Positions 20,081 through 29,151 of a stretch of 64,000 nt of DNA are shown in pieces. Position 1 is the first letter of the stretch. Each line of letters starts with the position of its first letter. The notes below the pieces were generated by a model. That model was given only the letters and a program-made list of their open reading frames with translations. It was not told the DNA's origin and searched no databases. The DNA is from CAZMRQ01 sp964568795 (lineage in GTDB: Bacteria; Pseudomonadota; Gammaproteobacteria; Comchoanobacterales; Comchoanobacteraceae): assembly GCA_964568795.1 (NCBI GenBank), contig CAZMRQ010000002.1, positions 1 to 64,000 of the forward strand, read 5' to 3'. The position numbers were made by a program, and so were the translations under genes.

Positions 20081-21254
20081 ATAAATAAATATAGAGTACG
20101 TTTTTCAGTGATGCATATGTCAGCAACATCCAGGATACCAGTGCAATGATGCAACTGATGATGATGAAAAACACTAACCATTCAAGATTGCGTTGTCGGC
20201 GGATGACTTCTTCTTGTACAAGCGACATTGTCATTGCAAGGTGCTCTTTTGTTGTTGAAGTGAGTTTGAATGATATAGGCGCGATAAATGCATTGATGAT
20301 GGCTGTCATCTCATACTGATGGGGGATTGATTTGACAAGTTTATTCCATATATTCAGGCAAGCTTGATTACTGATTTGCTCACGGCATAGCCGCTCTGAT
20401 ATTGTATAGTCCAAATGACACTGATGACACAGTGATAAAGTATAGAGCATGCGTTCTGTCATACGACTGAGTATGATTTTGCCAATAAATGGACAGCGAA
20501 GTAAGATGTGATCCTGTAAATATTTTACCATACTGATTTTCTGCCCAAGTTGAAGTGAGATTAATATTGCCCCCAAATACACCGCTAGACGATTAAAAAG
20601 CATGGGGTTAAGTTGCTGAAATATATTCATGAATGATTGAGCAATAGGGTGGATGCTTATGTAGTTAAAGCGAAGTCTGTAAGCCTCGCGCATAAAGACA
20701 GTGTGACAGAGATAGTACGCGGATATGGTGAATAGCCATAAGCTTATGAAGCCTAATACCAGCATGGTAGTGATTTTAAGCTTACAACTTAGATGGGAAT
20801 CTATTCCTTTGATGATGTATGGTATGATTTGAGGAAGTTTTTCTTGTAGTTCAGGGTTTTTTAGTAATTGAACATACTCAGACAGCGTGTTAAATGACAG
20901 TGAAAACGCTTTTGGCAGGGGCAGTCCTTTGTTTAAGTTTCGAATGAATTCACATATCTGATAACGAAATAGACGGCTGTGTTTTTCTTCGAGTAAGCGA
21001 TTTAAATGTTCAGTGAGATGCCCATGAGTGCCGCTGGGTTGCCCAATAATCTCCAGCAAATGAATATATTCATATTTAAGAACGCGTTTAGGGATTAAAA
21101 ATTGTTGCATCAGGCGAAGCAGTACATCCAGCCATATCCAGCATGCTCTAATGCGCATGAGAGGTTGATGATACCAATTTTGGATGTCATCAGCGCGTGA
21201 GGCATAAATGATAAAACGGCTATGGGCCGTAGTGACCATAAACGGTTTTAGCAC
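20079..21254 (-). CDS. mshG: MshG/PilC/GspF-like inner-membrane platform protein
   Basis: Polytopic platform protein of a type IV pilus or type II secretion-like machine, 391 residues. It shows the GspF pattern of two helical cytoplasmic domains, each followed by membrane segments: one near residues 160-185, one near 225-245 and the last near 360-385. The sequence is divergent, and the usual GspF signature Gly/Pro/Glu motifs are weak, so the call leans on position after mshE. The start is a GTG that overlaps the mshE stop by seven bases (GTGCTAA). It is the last gene of the operon; no mshF or pilin genes follow on this strand. Confidence 0.75.
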   Translation of the reverse strand: MLKPFMVTTAHSRFIIYASRADDIQNWYHQPLMRIRACWIWLDVLLRLMQQFLIPKRVLKYEYIHLLEIIGQPSGTHGHLTEHLNRLLEEKHSRLFRYQICEFIRNLNKGLPLPKAFSLSFNTLSEYVQLLKNPELQEKLPQIIPYIIKGIDSHLSCKLKITTMLVLGFISLWLFTISAYYLCHTVFMREAYRLRFNYISIHPIAQSFMNIFQQLNPMLFNRLAVYLGAILISLQLGQKISMVKYLQDHILLRCPFIGKIILSRMTERMLYTLSLCHQCHLDYTISERLCREQISNQACLNIWNKLVKSIPHQYEMTAIINAFIAPISFKLTSTTKEHLAMTMSLVQEEVIRRQRNLEWLVFFIIISCIIALVSWMLLTYASLKNVLYIYL

Positions 21255-22846
21255 ATTTTCATCCTCATGAATGTTGTCAGATCAATTTTTCCTGACAGCA
21301 GCCAGGTTGATAATTTTTCATTCATTTCATCATAAAATTCTTTGGTTAATGACTTTTCTGCTTTTGATAGCCATTGCTCTTCGTCGAGCCATTTTTGCAG
21401 TGAAGATCGATCAATGGAGGATAAATGGAGATAGGAGTTGATATGGTCGATCCCTGTGAAGTAGCACGATAAGCAGCCCATTGATTCTTTTAGCTCTTGA
21501 TTCGTATATCCCGGTACATGTTGATGAAGGTAGTCAAGATTTTCTTCAGACAGAGTCATTGTGCTTTCACATACTGGGCATATTTCAGGAATTAAGCGTG
21601 TTGCTAAGAATGTGATGTGTTGGTTGAATAATTCATGCGGAGGGTAGCCCATTTTAAGAAGTTTTATCAAACATTCAGTGGGGTTATTGGCATGAATCGT
21701 TAGGAGTGTCAAGCAGCCACTCATTTTTGCCTGCGCAAGTGCATTGACTGCGCTGTCTGTTCTTATCTCAGAGAATGCAATGGCTTCAGGGTCTTGACGC
21801 AGTGCTTGTTTTATGTGTTCGTCATACGTGCTTTCTGAATGGCCCATATCGATTTGAAATGCATGAGTGACGGGTGATTCGATGGGGTCTTCCATCGTTA
21901 CAACTTTTTTCTTGAATGCAATGAGTTGTTTAATAAGGTGATAGTATAATGTTGATTTCCCTGTGCTTGTCGGGCCATATATAATAATAGTGTCATGGCA
22001 TCGTTGCAATTGCTGTTTCAGTAGCGATTTGTGTGATTGGCTCAGAAGTTCATCGAGAGAGATGTTCTGCAAAGGTCGGATAATCCGTAGGACCAATGAA
22101 AAGCCGTCTAGTACAGGAATAAATGATATTCTTACAGTGAAAACGGGCTTATGTTGAGTTGTTATACTGCAGTCTTGTGCTTGATTTAATTGATTAAATG
22201 GGACATTGGCACGAACAAGCAAACGGTTCTTGAATATTTGAGCTATTTTGTGTGGCAGATAAATGTTTGGCTGGAACTGACTAAATCGTCGCATTTTATA
22301 ATAAAAACTATCCTTGTCAGCTTGGATATGGATGTCTGAGGCATCACGGGCATACGCTTGAAGTAAAATCTGATCGATTGTCTCATCAATGGCAGCTGTG
22401 TTGACTGTATCTGTATGTGCAGTCTCTGCTTCTTCTGTTTGATAGGCGTGGTAGTAGAGATTAAGCAGACGTTCGATATGCTGGGAATTAGCTAGATGGT
22501 AGGCGATAGGCTGGTTTATTTCTTTCTCAAGAGTTGCACGCATATCTTCATCAAACGGGTTTCGACAGCATACATAAACTTGCCCTTGATGCTTAGCATA
22601 GGGTGTGCATGTGTAACGTTTGCAGATCGACCCAGGGAGTAACCTTCTGATGTCCTCAGGCAAGTTGGTGGGTTGGCAATGGTGGGCCTGCTTAAACTGT
22701 TGCTCGTAGAAGGAGATAAGCTCTGGTGGCAAGTATGATATTTCGCAAATGGCCTGAAGGTCTGTTTTTTTTGGTTTTTTAACTGTGTGGCTTATTAGCC
22801 CTATTTGTTGGAGGTAGTTAAAAAAGTCTATCACGGGTTTCATCAT
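21248..22846 (-). CDS. mshE: MshE/GspE-type secretion ATPase
   Basis: Hexameric assembly ATPase of the pilus machine, 532 residues. Walker A is GPTSTGKST; the Asp-box region is VTMEDPIES; Walker B reads DPEAIAFSEIR where most relatives have DPDxIMVGEIRD; the His box is TIHANN. A tetra-Cys zinc site follows (CPVC, then CLSC about 36 residues later). The N-terminal part lacks the RLGxxL motifs by which Vibrio MshE binds c-di-GMP. The start overlaps the mshN stop (ATGATGA). Confidence 0.88.
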   Translation of the reverse strand: MMKPVIDFFNYLQQIGLISHTVKKPKKTDLQAICEISYLPPELISFYEQQFKQAHHCQPTNLPEDIRRLLPGSICKRYTCTPYAKHQGQVYVCCRNPFDEDMRATLEKEINQPIAYHLANSQHIERLLNLYYHAYQTEEAETAHTDTVNTAAIDETIDQILLQAYARDASDIHIQADKDSFYYKMRRFSQFQPNIYLPHKIAQIFKNRLLVRANVPFNQLNQAQDCSITTQHKPVFTVRISFIPVLDGFSLVLRIIRPLQNISLDELLSQSHKSLLKQQLQRCHDTIIIYGPTSTGKSTLYYHLIKQLIAFKKKVVTMEDPIESPVTHAFQIDMGHSESTYDEHIKQALRQDPEAIAFSEIRTDSAVNALAQAKMSGCLTLLTIHANNPTECLIKLLKMGYPPHELFNQHITFLATRLIPEICPVCESTMTLSEENLDYLHQHVPGYTNQELKESMGCLSCYFTGIDHINSYLHLSSIDRSSLQKWLDEEQWLSKAEKSLTKEFYDEMNEKLSTWLLSGKIDLTTFMRMKMC

Positions 22847-23601
22847 GCAAGTGTATCTTTTTGTTGGAGCCTGCTTTTAATGATAGGCATATATTCAGCA
22901 GTTGTTTTGGCGTAATGCTTCGCTTTTTTCCAAGCAAAGTCGGCTTGTTCGTAGTTTTCTATGTTGTCGTAAGCAATGGCTAGGCCTAACCACCATTTTG
23001 GATTTGAGTGTTCGATGCTTGATAAAGTTGAATAAAGATCAATGGCATCTTCATGGTGAGAAGTTTTTAAGTTTAAGAAAGCCAGGTAACCATAATACTC
23101 GAGGTGTTTGACAATGTCGTTAGGTCTCCAGGACATGATATTAAGTGCTTTGTTGAATTTATTTTTCTTAATATAGTAACGGCTTGCTGCTAGGTAGCTT
23201 GCATCATTTTCAGGCCAATGGCTAATAGTGAAGTGAATCAACTCTTCTGCTTGATGCTTACTAAGTTGGTTGCTACTGAGTGTGTCGCTGTATTTGCCAA
23301 GAGCTTCAGACTCAGGCTGAGCTATTTGGGCGCGTAGTAGGCTAAGATTGTCGCTTGGTAAAGAGGCTTTTTCGACAGGGTTTGATATGTCAGTCAGTGT
23401 GTCGGGTACTGCTGTGAATGTTTTTGAATGAGAGGAATAGTAATCTATTGCAAGGAATAACATCCCACATAAAGTAAGGACCAAAAGAAAATTTTGGAAA
23501 ATCTTATGAAATAGATGAGTTCTCGTATTGCTCTGGGAGGATAAAAGAGGGTTGGGATGTATATCTCTAGCCTTTTTGTGTTTTTCATTAAGTATTGACA
23601 T
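22843..23601 (-). CDS. mshN: MshN-like TPR protein
   Basis: A 252-residue single-pass membrane protein: cytoplasmic N-terminus of about 30 residues, membrane segment at about 34-50, then a periplasmic region. From residue 110 it forms helical pairs of TPR type (ASYLAASRYYIKKNKFNKAL, YYGYLAFLNLKTSHHEDAI, WWLGLAIAYDNIENYEQA). Membrane anchor plus TPRs in this position matches MshN, which assists secretin or pilus assembly. Eight bases separate it from mshM; it overlaps mshE. Confidence 0.78.
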   Translation of the reverse strand: MSILNEKHKKARDIHPNPLLSSQSNTRTHLFHKIFQNFLLVLTLCGMLFLAIDYYSSHSKTFTAVPDTLTDISNPVEKASLPSDNLSLLRAQIAQPESEALGKYSDTLSSNQLSKHQAEELIHFTISHWPENDASYLAASRYYIKKNKFNKALNIMSWRPNDIVKHLEYYGYLAFLNLKTSHHEDAIDLYSTLSSIEHSNPKWWLGLAIAYDNIENYEQADFAWKKAKHYAKTTAEYMPIIKSRLQQKDTLA

Positions 23602-23609
23602 ACGTTGCC

Positions 23610-24497
23610 TTAGCGAGAATATAAATAAAAGAAGAAAGCACTTGCTGCAACGGCTTTAGCTAATGAAATCGGCCATTGAGGTCGGTCATTAACTTTGTCC
23701 AAGGCAACACAATACTTGGCTGCTTTGACTACATGGCGTTTTTTGATAACCATTGTCTGATCAAAATGAGCTAACAACAAAGATTTGTGTGCGATATTGC
23801 TGATTAATCGGGGAATTCCGTGAGAATATTTATAGATGGCTTGGTAGGCATTTTCTTGCCACAGCAAGGTGGATTTAGATCGGGCATTAGCTATGCGGTG
23901 ATGTATGTATTGTTTTGTTTCGGTGTAGCTTAGTGCCTTGATGTGGTGTGAGAAATTGATGCGTTGTCTGATTTGTTTTAGTCTTGGGTCAGCCAGCAGA
24001 GTGTCAAGCTCAGGCTGACCAACGAGTATGATTTGCATTAACGGTTTGTTCATATGTTTTAGATTTGTAAACAGTCTCAAACTTTCAAGTATTTGAGGGC
24101 TTATTGTTTGTGCCTCGTCTATAATTAGCACAACAGGTTTCTTCTCCTTATGATAAATGACCAACCTTTTTTCCAGTTCTTCAAGCGGGTCATCTGTCTC
24201 AATTGTTTGATCAATTGGTAGTTTTTTGTTGATATTGTTAATCAAATGCTCGATCTTTGTATTCGGATTTTGAATTGTACAGCAGTGGTGTTCAATCATT
24301 TCGAGGGTGAGTTGCTCAATTAATAATGATTTTCCAAAACCTACTTCTCCAGTTAGTTTGATAATGTGGTCTTGATTTTTAATGCTATACTCTATAAGCT
24401 TTCTTCCTTCTTCATGGCTCGAAAATGGGCAGTAAAAGTCCACATCTGGCTGCATTGAAAAGGGTGGTTTTTCAAAACCAAAATACTCTAGGTACAT
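23610..24497 (-). CDS. mshM: MshM/ExeA-like AAA ATPase
   Basis: ATPase of the ExeA/GspA/MshM group thought to help secretin assembly across peptidoglycan, 295 residues. It starts with the family opening YLEYFGFEKPPFSMQPD, then Walker A GEVGFGKS near residue 50, Walker B VVLIIDEAQ, sensor segment ILVGQPEL, and HGIPRLISNIAHKSLLLA, ending in a short hydrophobic tail. The ATG lies two bases after the mshL stop. Confidence 0.88.
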   Translation of the reverse strand: MYLEYFGFEKPPFSMQPDVDFYCPFSSHEEGRKLIEYSIKNQDHIIKLTGEVGFGKSLLIEQLTLEMIEHHCCTIQNPNTKIEHLINNINKKLPIDQTIETDDPLEELEKRLVIYHKEKKPVVLIIDEAQTISPQILESLRLFTNLKHMNKPLMQIILVGQPELDTLLADPRLKQIRQRINFSHHIKALSYTETKQYIHHRIANARSKSTLLWQENAYQAIYKYSHGIPRLISNIAHKSLLLAHFDQTMVIKKRHVVKAAKYCVALDKVNDRPQWPISLAKAVAASAFFFYLYSR

Positions 24498-24499
24498 GA

Positions 24500-26017
24500 C
24501 TAATTATCTCGCTGTGCTGCAAAAGCTGACTGGTAGCTTTTAATAGTGTTAAGATTGGTGAGAGGGGTCGAAATCCTTGGGTGCAGCAAGATCACTAATT
24601 CAACTATTTCTGTGGAGTCGTTGTCAGCTATAGGAACATCGTTCCCAACAAATGGCAGGCTTTCTCGACGGGTGACGGCTCTTTTTTGTATGAGTCCACC
24701 AATAACAATGACCTGCCCATTTTTAGCATGGACCATGACATCCGATTCACGTACGTCAGTGGAAGGCACTGTTATAGATGTATCCTTCCCTGCAATGGTC
24801 GATGTTATACGTTGCTCGGTTATTGCGTTGATGACAGGATGAATGTGCATCAGAATATTGCTGTCATCAAACACTTCTGGGGTGACGTCAAGTGCTATTC
24901 CTGTGAAAAATGGTTTCACTTGCATGCTTTGGTTGACTGTGTTTGTTTGATCCATATTAATAGTATTCGAGCTATCTGTTTGGGTGAGGAAGTATTTGTC
25001 TTGTCCTACTTTTATAAGCGCTTTTTGTTTATTTAAAGTTGATATTCTTGGGCTGGAGAGTACGTGTACATTCCCTTGTTCTGACAGCATATTAATAATA
25101 GCTCCGAAAGGTGTGCCAGTGGTGTTGGAACTGGCAGGATCGGACAGTTTGCTATTAAAAAACTTGAAGCTACCCGATGCAAAGTTAAAATCAAGCTTGT
25201 CAGAGGAGAAGTCTATGCCGGACTTGAATTTTTTGTTGAGCCTTACTTCAAGAATTTTAGTCTCGATTATCACCTGTTTTTGGCTAGCTATGTTAAAGCT
25301 ATTGATTAGGCTTTTAATCTTACGCATTTGTTTGCGGGTTGTTTTGACAGTGGCTGTACCTGTATGGCTATTCAGGTTGACCATGGAGTCTTTGTGTGAA
25401 GCGAGACTCTTTAACGTTAAGTTGAGTTCTTTAATGGAATTTTTATTGGATATCCGGGTTTCTACTTTTGCATGGGAGCTAGTTGATTTATCATCACCGT
25501 CTATGCTTGTGGATGATTGCCCTTCTCGTACAATATTCAGTCCAGCAATACGGAACGTTTCGGTGACAAGCCTTTCAGGCACAATTAAAAAAGAATGATC
25601 ACTCTCTTGGATAATGTCTATAGGGTAAAGCTCTTCGAGTATATCTATCACACTTTGGTATGTGACGTTTTTTAGGCTTAACGTCACTTTGTAGGTGAGC
25701 TCAGGGGAAAGGACTATATTGTTGTTGGTTTGTTCTGCAAGTGTTTTAACAAATTCATTTAAAGGGAGGTTTTTTGCAGAAACTGATATAAGTCCTGCTT
25801 TATCTGATGTTTGTTTAGGCTGGCTAAGCGCTTGAGATATGCTAAGGGGCAATTGAGTTTGCTGAATATTCCTATCAGACTCTTGATGGAGATTGTTGGA
25901 TACAACCTGCTGGATAGTGTCTTGAATATCTGTAGCAATTTCTTTGCCGTCGTCCTTGATAGGCGAACACCCACAAATGAATACGCAACTGATCAATAAT
26001 AACCGCATTTCACCCAT
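24500..26017 (-). CDS. mshL: MshL-like outer-membrane secretin lipoprotein
   Basis: Secretin forming the outer-membrane pore, 505 residues. A lipoprotein signal ends in the lipobox VFICGC (Cys near residue 16). A STN/N-domain follows (KNLPLNEFVKTLAEQTNNNIV), then a linker and an N0/N1-type domain, and the C-terminal secretin beta-domain with VHVLSSPRISTLNKQKALIKVG and GQVIVIGGLIQ, the classic secretin signature. AAGGGAGA precedes the ATG. It is the fourth gene of the operon. Confidence 0.9.
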   Translation of the reverse strand: MGEMRLLLISCVFICGCSPIKDDGKEIATDIQDTIQQVVSNNLHQESDRNIQQTQLPLSISQALSQPKQTSDKAGLISVSAKNLPLNEFVKTLAEQTNNNIVLSPELTYKVTLSLKNVTYQSVIDILEELYPIDIIQESDHSFLIVPERLVTETFRIAGLNIVREGQSSTSIDGDDKSTSSHAKVETRISNKNSIKELNLTLKSLASHKDSMVNLNSHTGTATVKTTRKQMRKIKSLINSFNIASQKQVIIETKILEVRLNKKFKSGIDFSSDKLDFNFASGSFKFFNSKLSDPASSNTTGTPFGAIINMLSEQGNVHVLSSPRISTLNKQKALIKVGQDKYFLTQTDSSNTINMDQTNTVNQSMQVKPFFTGIALDVTPEVFDDSNILMHIHPVINAITEQRITSTIAGKDTSITVPSTDVRESDVMVHAKNGQVIVIGGLIQKRAVTRRESLPFVGNDVPIADNDSTEIVELVILLHPRISTPLTNLNTIKSYQSAFAAQRDN

Positions 26018-26038
26018 TGTATGCCTGTCTCCCTTTAC

Positions 26039-26353
26039 TTAATTTCCGTTTACGTCTATACGAAATTTGCTTCCAGCTTTTTCCATTATAACATGGTCTT
26101 GTGCGATATGTAAAATCCTTGCTTGGTCAACCTCATCGCCCACTTTAACAACCTTGTTATTGATGACGGCTGAGCGGTTACTTTTTGTAATGAGAAGCAT
26201 TTTAAGATGGTATACTGCTTTCTTGACTTGTAGCTTAGGGACAGGCTTGAAAGGATCGGGTCTATCCGCAAAACAATGGCAGGATAGAAAGCTAGAGCAT
26301 GTAAAAAGCAAGATCAGCGTGATTGTGAGGGTATTCCGTCGCATCATAGTCAC
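26039..26353 (-). CDS. mshK: MshK-like periplasmic protein
   Basis: A 104-residue exported protein: signal peptide (about 1-29), then RPDPFKP, the typical MshK/PilP opening, and a small beta domain with SAVINNKVVKVGDEVDQARILHI. Such proteins link the inner-membrane complex to the secretin. The start is a GTG at 26353 with GGAAAAA upstream; an ATG at 26347 is a close alternative. It begins 62 bases inside mshJ, an unusually long overlap. Confidence 0.78.
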   Translation of the reverse strand: MTMMRRNTLTITLILLFTCSSFLSCHCFADRPDPFKPVPKLQVKKAVYHLKMLLITKSNRSAVINNKVVKVGDEVDQARILHIAQDHVIMEKAGSKFRIDVNGN

Positions 26354-26795
26354 ATTTTTTCCATAGTATTAGATGAGGTTGTTGTTGAAGTGATCTTATC
26401 AGGGTGGTGAGATCTGGATAACTGATATTTAAGCCTACACGGACTAATCGCATTGTTTGCGAGGGGTTATATATATGAAAAAAATTGCTATTTTTGATTT
26501 TTTCATTTTTTATAGAAAAGGATGTTATACGTGCAGATGTCAGTTGATGAAGACTATTTCGGAAGATTTGATTAAGTTGTTTGTCGGATTGCTTGCTAGC
26601 ATGAATGCGGCTAGTAGGTGGGATCTTTGTCCATGCTGGGTCATTGATTTGCTCACCGGCACTGTGACTCATAAGGTATTTGTCAAAGAGTATAGAGCAT
26701 TGTGTAAAAATGCCTGTTAATAGCACAAGTCCTAGCAAAACCTTTAGGGTTGTTTCGAGCCAATAGGGGGGTAGCTTATAGCGGAAGTAGTTCAT
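26292..26795 (-). CDS. mshJ: MshJ-like (PilO-type) inner-membrane protein
   Basis: A 167-residue bitopic protein: short basic N-terminus, membrane segment at about residues 13-35, then a periplasmic coiled and beta region. This is the PilO/GspM-like component that pairs with MshI. The ATG at 26793-26795 is chosen because GGAGAG lies five bases before it and because it overlaps the mshI stop as ATGA. Little similarity is visible apart from topology and position. Confidence 0.72.
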   Translation of the reverse strand: MNYFRYKLPPYWLETTLKVLLGLVLLTGIFTQCSILFDKYLMSHSAGEQINDPAWTKIPPTSRIHASKQSDKQLNQIFRNSLHQLTSARITSFSIKNEKIKNSNFFHIYNPSQTMRLVRVGLNISYPDLTTLIRSLQQQPHLILWKKCDYDATEYPHNHADLAFYML

Positions 26796-27913
26796 TTTTT
26801 CTCTCCAATATGCCATTTTGAGAAAAGCGAGCGTTTGTCATTCGTTTTTTGAAATTTAAGTGGCAGCATGGAAAAGGGTCTTTTTAATTCATTATGAATC
26901 AAGCTTTGAATTAAGTGAGCTTCGTTGGCTTTTTGACTTGTCCCTTTGAGGAATATTTTGTTTGGTTGCCATGACATGACTATCAGTTGTGAAGAGCTGG
27001 GTATTTGCTTCATAACTTCAAAAGCAAGCAAAGGGCTCTTTTTGGCAAGGACCCCTAGGTGATTGAGTGAGCCCATGATGCTTGTATCAACGTTTTTTTC
27101 TGATTTTGGCGGAGAGCTGACTTGAACAAAGTGATTAGTCACCCAGAGTAAAGACCAGATGATGGCTAAGAGAACAATAGATGTGTTAGGTAGAATTGGC
27201 AATGGGATCGATATTTTAAAAGGTTTGACTTTTTCACGGTGCGAAATCCATGTTTTCATCAGCCATTTGGGGTAAGAGTCAATGTGATGGCAGTTTTCGT
27301 TAGCGATGTGCAGTGGTTTACAAATAGCGTTAATAGTCTTTTTGCTGTAGTCGCCGTGTTGATAAAATAATAAGCAGGATGAGTCGCCAATCCGAATGCC
27401 TAGCTGGATAAGTTTAGGGATCATCTGTGATAGCAAGGCGTTGCTGTCTTCAGTGTACCGTAATTTTATGACATTGAGTTCCTGCAACTTGAATTCAGAA
27501 AAGAAAGCAACAAGTATACGGTCTTTTAACATGACAATCATATGCTCAGTGTCATTTTTATTGTAAATGCTTAAGCCTAGACAAAATAGGCCTGCTGACC
27601 CAACAGTTCCTTGAGGGTTGAAATTTAGATTGATATGTTGGTTGAGGGGATTTGGAGCGTAGTCATACACAGAAGTGTCAGTCACTGTTGTGATGCTCAG
27701 CGGTTGGTTACTATAGTCTTCTTGCAAATAGGCGGAACTTACTGCAGCTATAAGCCAGGCATTGTATTTGAGCTGTGATTTATTGAAGGCATCAAAAGAG
27801 AGGTGTTGGTATTCAGATTCACTGCTTGCTAACAAGATTTTATTTTGTTCAATATAACAAACAATAGCTTTCTTCTTGCTAATACCAACCGAAGTTAATA
27901 AACCAGTGAGCAT
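26792..27913 (-). CDS. mshI: MshI-like (PilM/PilN-type) protein
   Basis: A 373-residue protein with a cytoplasmic domain of about 235 residues, one membrane segment (about residues 240-260, PILPNTSIVLLAIIWSLLWV) and a periplasmic domain. MshI proteins combine actin-like PilM and PilN functions in this layout. It is the first gene of the operon mshI-J-K-L-M-N-E-G; the assignment depends on topology and order more than on sequence signatures. Confidence 0.72.
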   Translation of the reverse strand: MLTGLLTSVGISKKKAIVCYIEQNKILLASSESEYQHLSFDAFNKSQLKYNAWLIAAVSSAYLQEDYSNQPLSITTVTDTSVYDYAPNPLNQHINLNFNPQGTVGSAGLFCLGLSIYNKNDTEHMIVMLKDRILVAFFSEFKLQELNVIKLRYTEDSNALLSQMIPKLIQLGIRIGDSSCLLFYQHGDYSKKTINAICKPLHIANENCHHIDSYPKWLMKTWISHREKVKPFKISIPLPILPNTSIVLLAIIWSLLWVTNHFVQVSSPPKSEKNVDTSIMGSLNHLGVLAKKSPLLAFEVMKQIPSSSQLIVMSWQPNKIFLKGTSQKANEAHLIQSLIHNELKRPFSMLPLKFQKTNDKRSLFSKWHIGEKK

Positions 27914-28141
27914 CTCGAATTCCGTATCGTTGTTTATACAATCAATATAGTCTAATCACATTGATATAGCAAATGGATATAACTTGTTTTTGCTCCACCT
28001 GTTTACAAATTCTCAGAATGTGTGATAAATTATTTGTTAATAGAAGAAGCGGTGAGATGAGGTGTGGTTTTTCATAAAAGACAAAGCGACTAAGCGCGTT
28101 ATGTCTATGACATTGATTAATATATGCAAATTGGACGTCTC

Positions 28142-29083
28142 ATGCATGTTTTTGTAAAAGTAAAGAGGGGCGCCTTGTTGGGCAGAACGCTGGGAGGTCT
28201 CATCATGTTGCTGCTGCTTTCTGGGTGTGCTCGCGTTGATTTTGATGACAGAGACAAGCCTTTTCTTCCTAAAATGGGGCATATGTCGAATGCCCGCCTT
28301 GCGTTGGTATTAGGAAGTGGGGGTGTGAAGGGCATTGCTCATGTGGGTGTTTTAGAGGTTTTGTCAGCTGCCGGCATTGTTCCAGATTTGGTTGTTGGGT
28401 GCAGTGCGGGAGCTATTGTTGGTTCGATGTACGCTGAAGGACAGCCAGTTAGAGCTATCAAAAGAAAACTAGTCAATACATCAAAATCAGATCTTCTTGG
28501 CTTTTCTTCCAATGCTCTTCCAGTGAGTATTTATGGGGATCACCAGCTCAACGACTATCTCAAAAAGATGCTGGTCTCCCGTCGATTTAATCAAACGCGT
28601 ATTGCCTTTGCTGCAATTGCCACTAATTTACAGTTTGGCAAGGAAACCATTTTTTCAACCGGTGAATTGATCCCAGCTATTCAAGCCAGTGCTGCTATTC
28701 CAGGTGTGTATCCCCCTGTGATGATAGGCAAACAGCCATTTGTTGATGGGGCTGTGAGTGCGCCGGTTCCTGTAAGGGCAGCAAGAGACTTAGGGGCACG
28801 TATTGTTATTGCCGTCGATGTTTCCAATAGTCAGGCAGTGTCTCGTCCTAGTAATCTGATTGGCGTGATGAAGCGCAGTCTTGAAATCAGTTATATCCAC
28901 TCTGCAAAGTGTTCAAGCAGAGATGCAGATATAGTGATAAAAGTCCCTCTAGTGGTGTCCTCACCGTTTGATGACAAACAAAATGAGAAAATATATGAAG
29001 CAGGGCGAAAAGCAGCATTGGCTAGTTTGCCAAAAATCAAGTCGGTGATTCGCAAGCGTATCATTAGTCAAATGTTGCATTAA
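28142..29083 (+). CDS. Patatin-like phospholipase, predicted lipoprotein
   Basis: Serine lipid acyl hydrolase of the patatin/RssA group. The active-site pieces are complete: oxyanion loop GSGGVKGIAHVG, nucleophile elbow GCSAG, and the Asp of the dyad in VDGAVSAP. The N-terminus ends in a lipobox (LLLLSGC), so the enzyme should be lipid-anchored in the envelope; most RssA-like enzymes are cytoplasmic. I start at the ATG at 28142 because GGA lies six bases before it; an in-frame ATG at 28124 would add six residues. Single gene between the divergent MSHA-like operon and ddl. Confidence 0.88.
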   Translation: MHVFVKVKRGALLGRTLGGLIMLLLLSGCARVDFDDRDKPFLPKMGHMSNARLALVLGSGGVKGIAHVGVLEVLSAAGIVPDLVVGCSAGAIVGSMYAEGQPVRAIKRKLVNTSKSDLLGFSSNALPVSIYGDHQLNDYLKKMLVSRRFNQTRIAFAAIATNLQFGKETIFSTGELIPAIQASAAIPGVYPPVMIGKQPFVDGAVSAPVPVRAARDLGARIVIAVDVSNSQAVSRPSNLIGVMKRSLEISYIHSAKCSSRDADIVIKVPLVVSSPFDDKQNEKIYEAGRKAALASLPKIKSVIRKRIISQMLH

Positions 29084-29151
29084 TTAGAAGAGTGAGAGTG
29101 AATAAAACTGTTGAGTCAATGTATGCATAAAGTCATGAAAGGGGCCAGTGA

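Noticed and set aside
24546..25598. Long plus-strand frames of up to 204 codons opposite mshL
   Set aside because: They are antisense to a recognisable secretin with signature motifs; no ribosome sites or family features.
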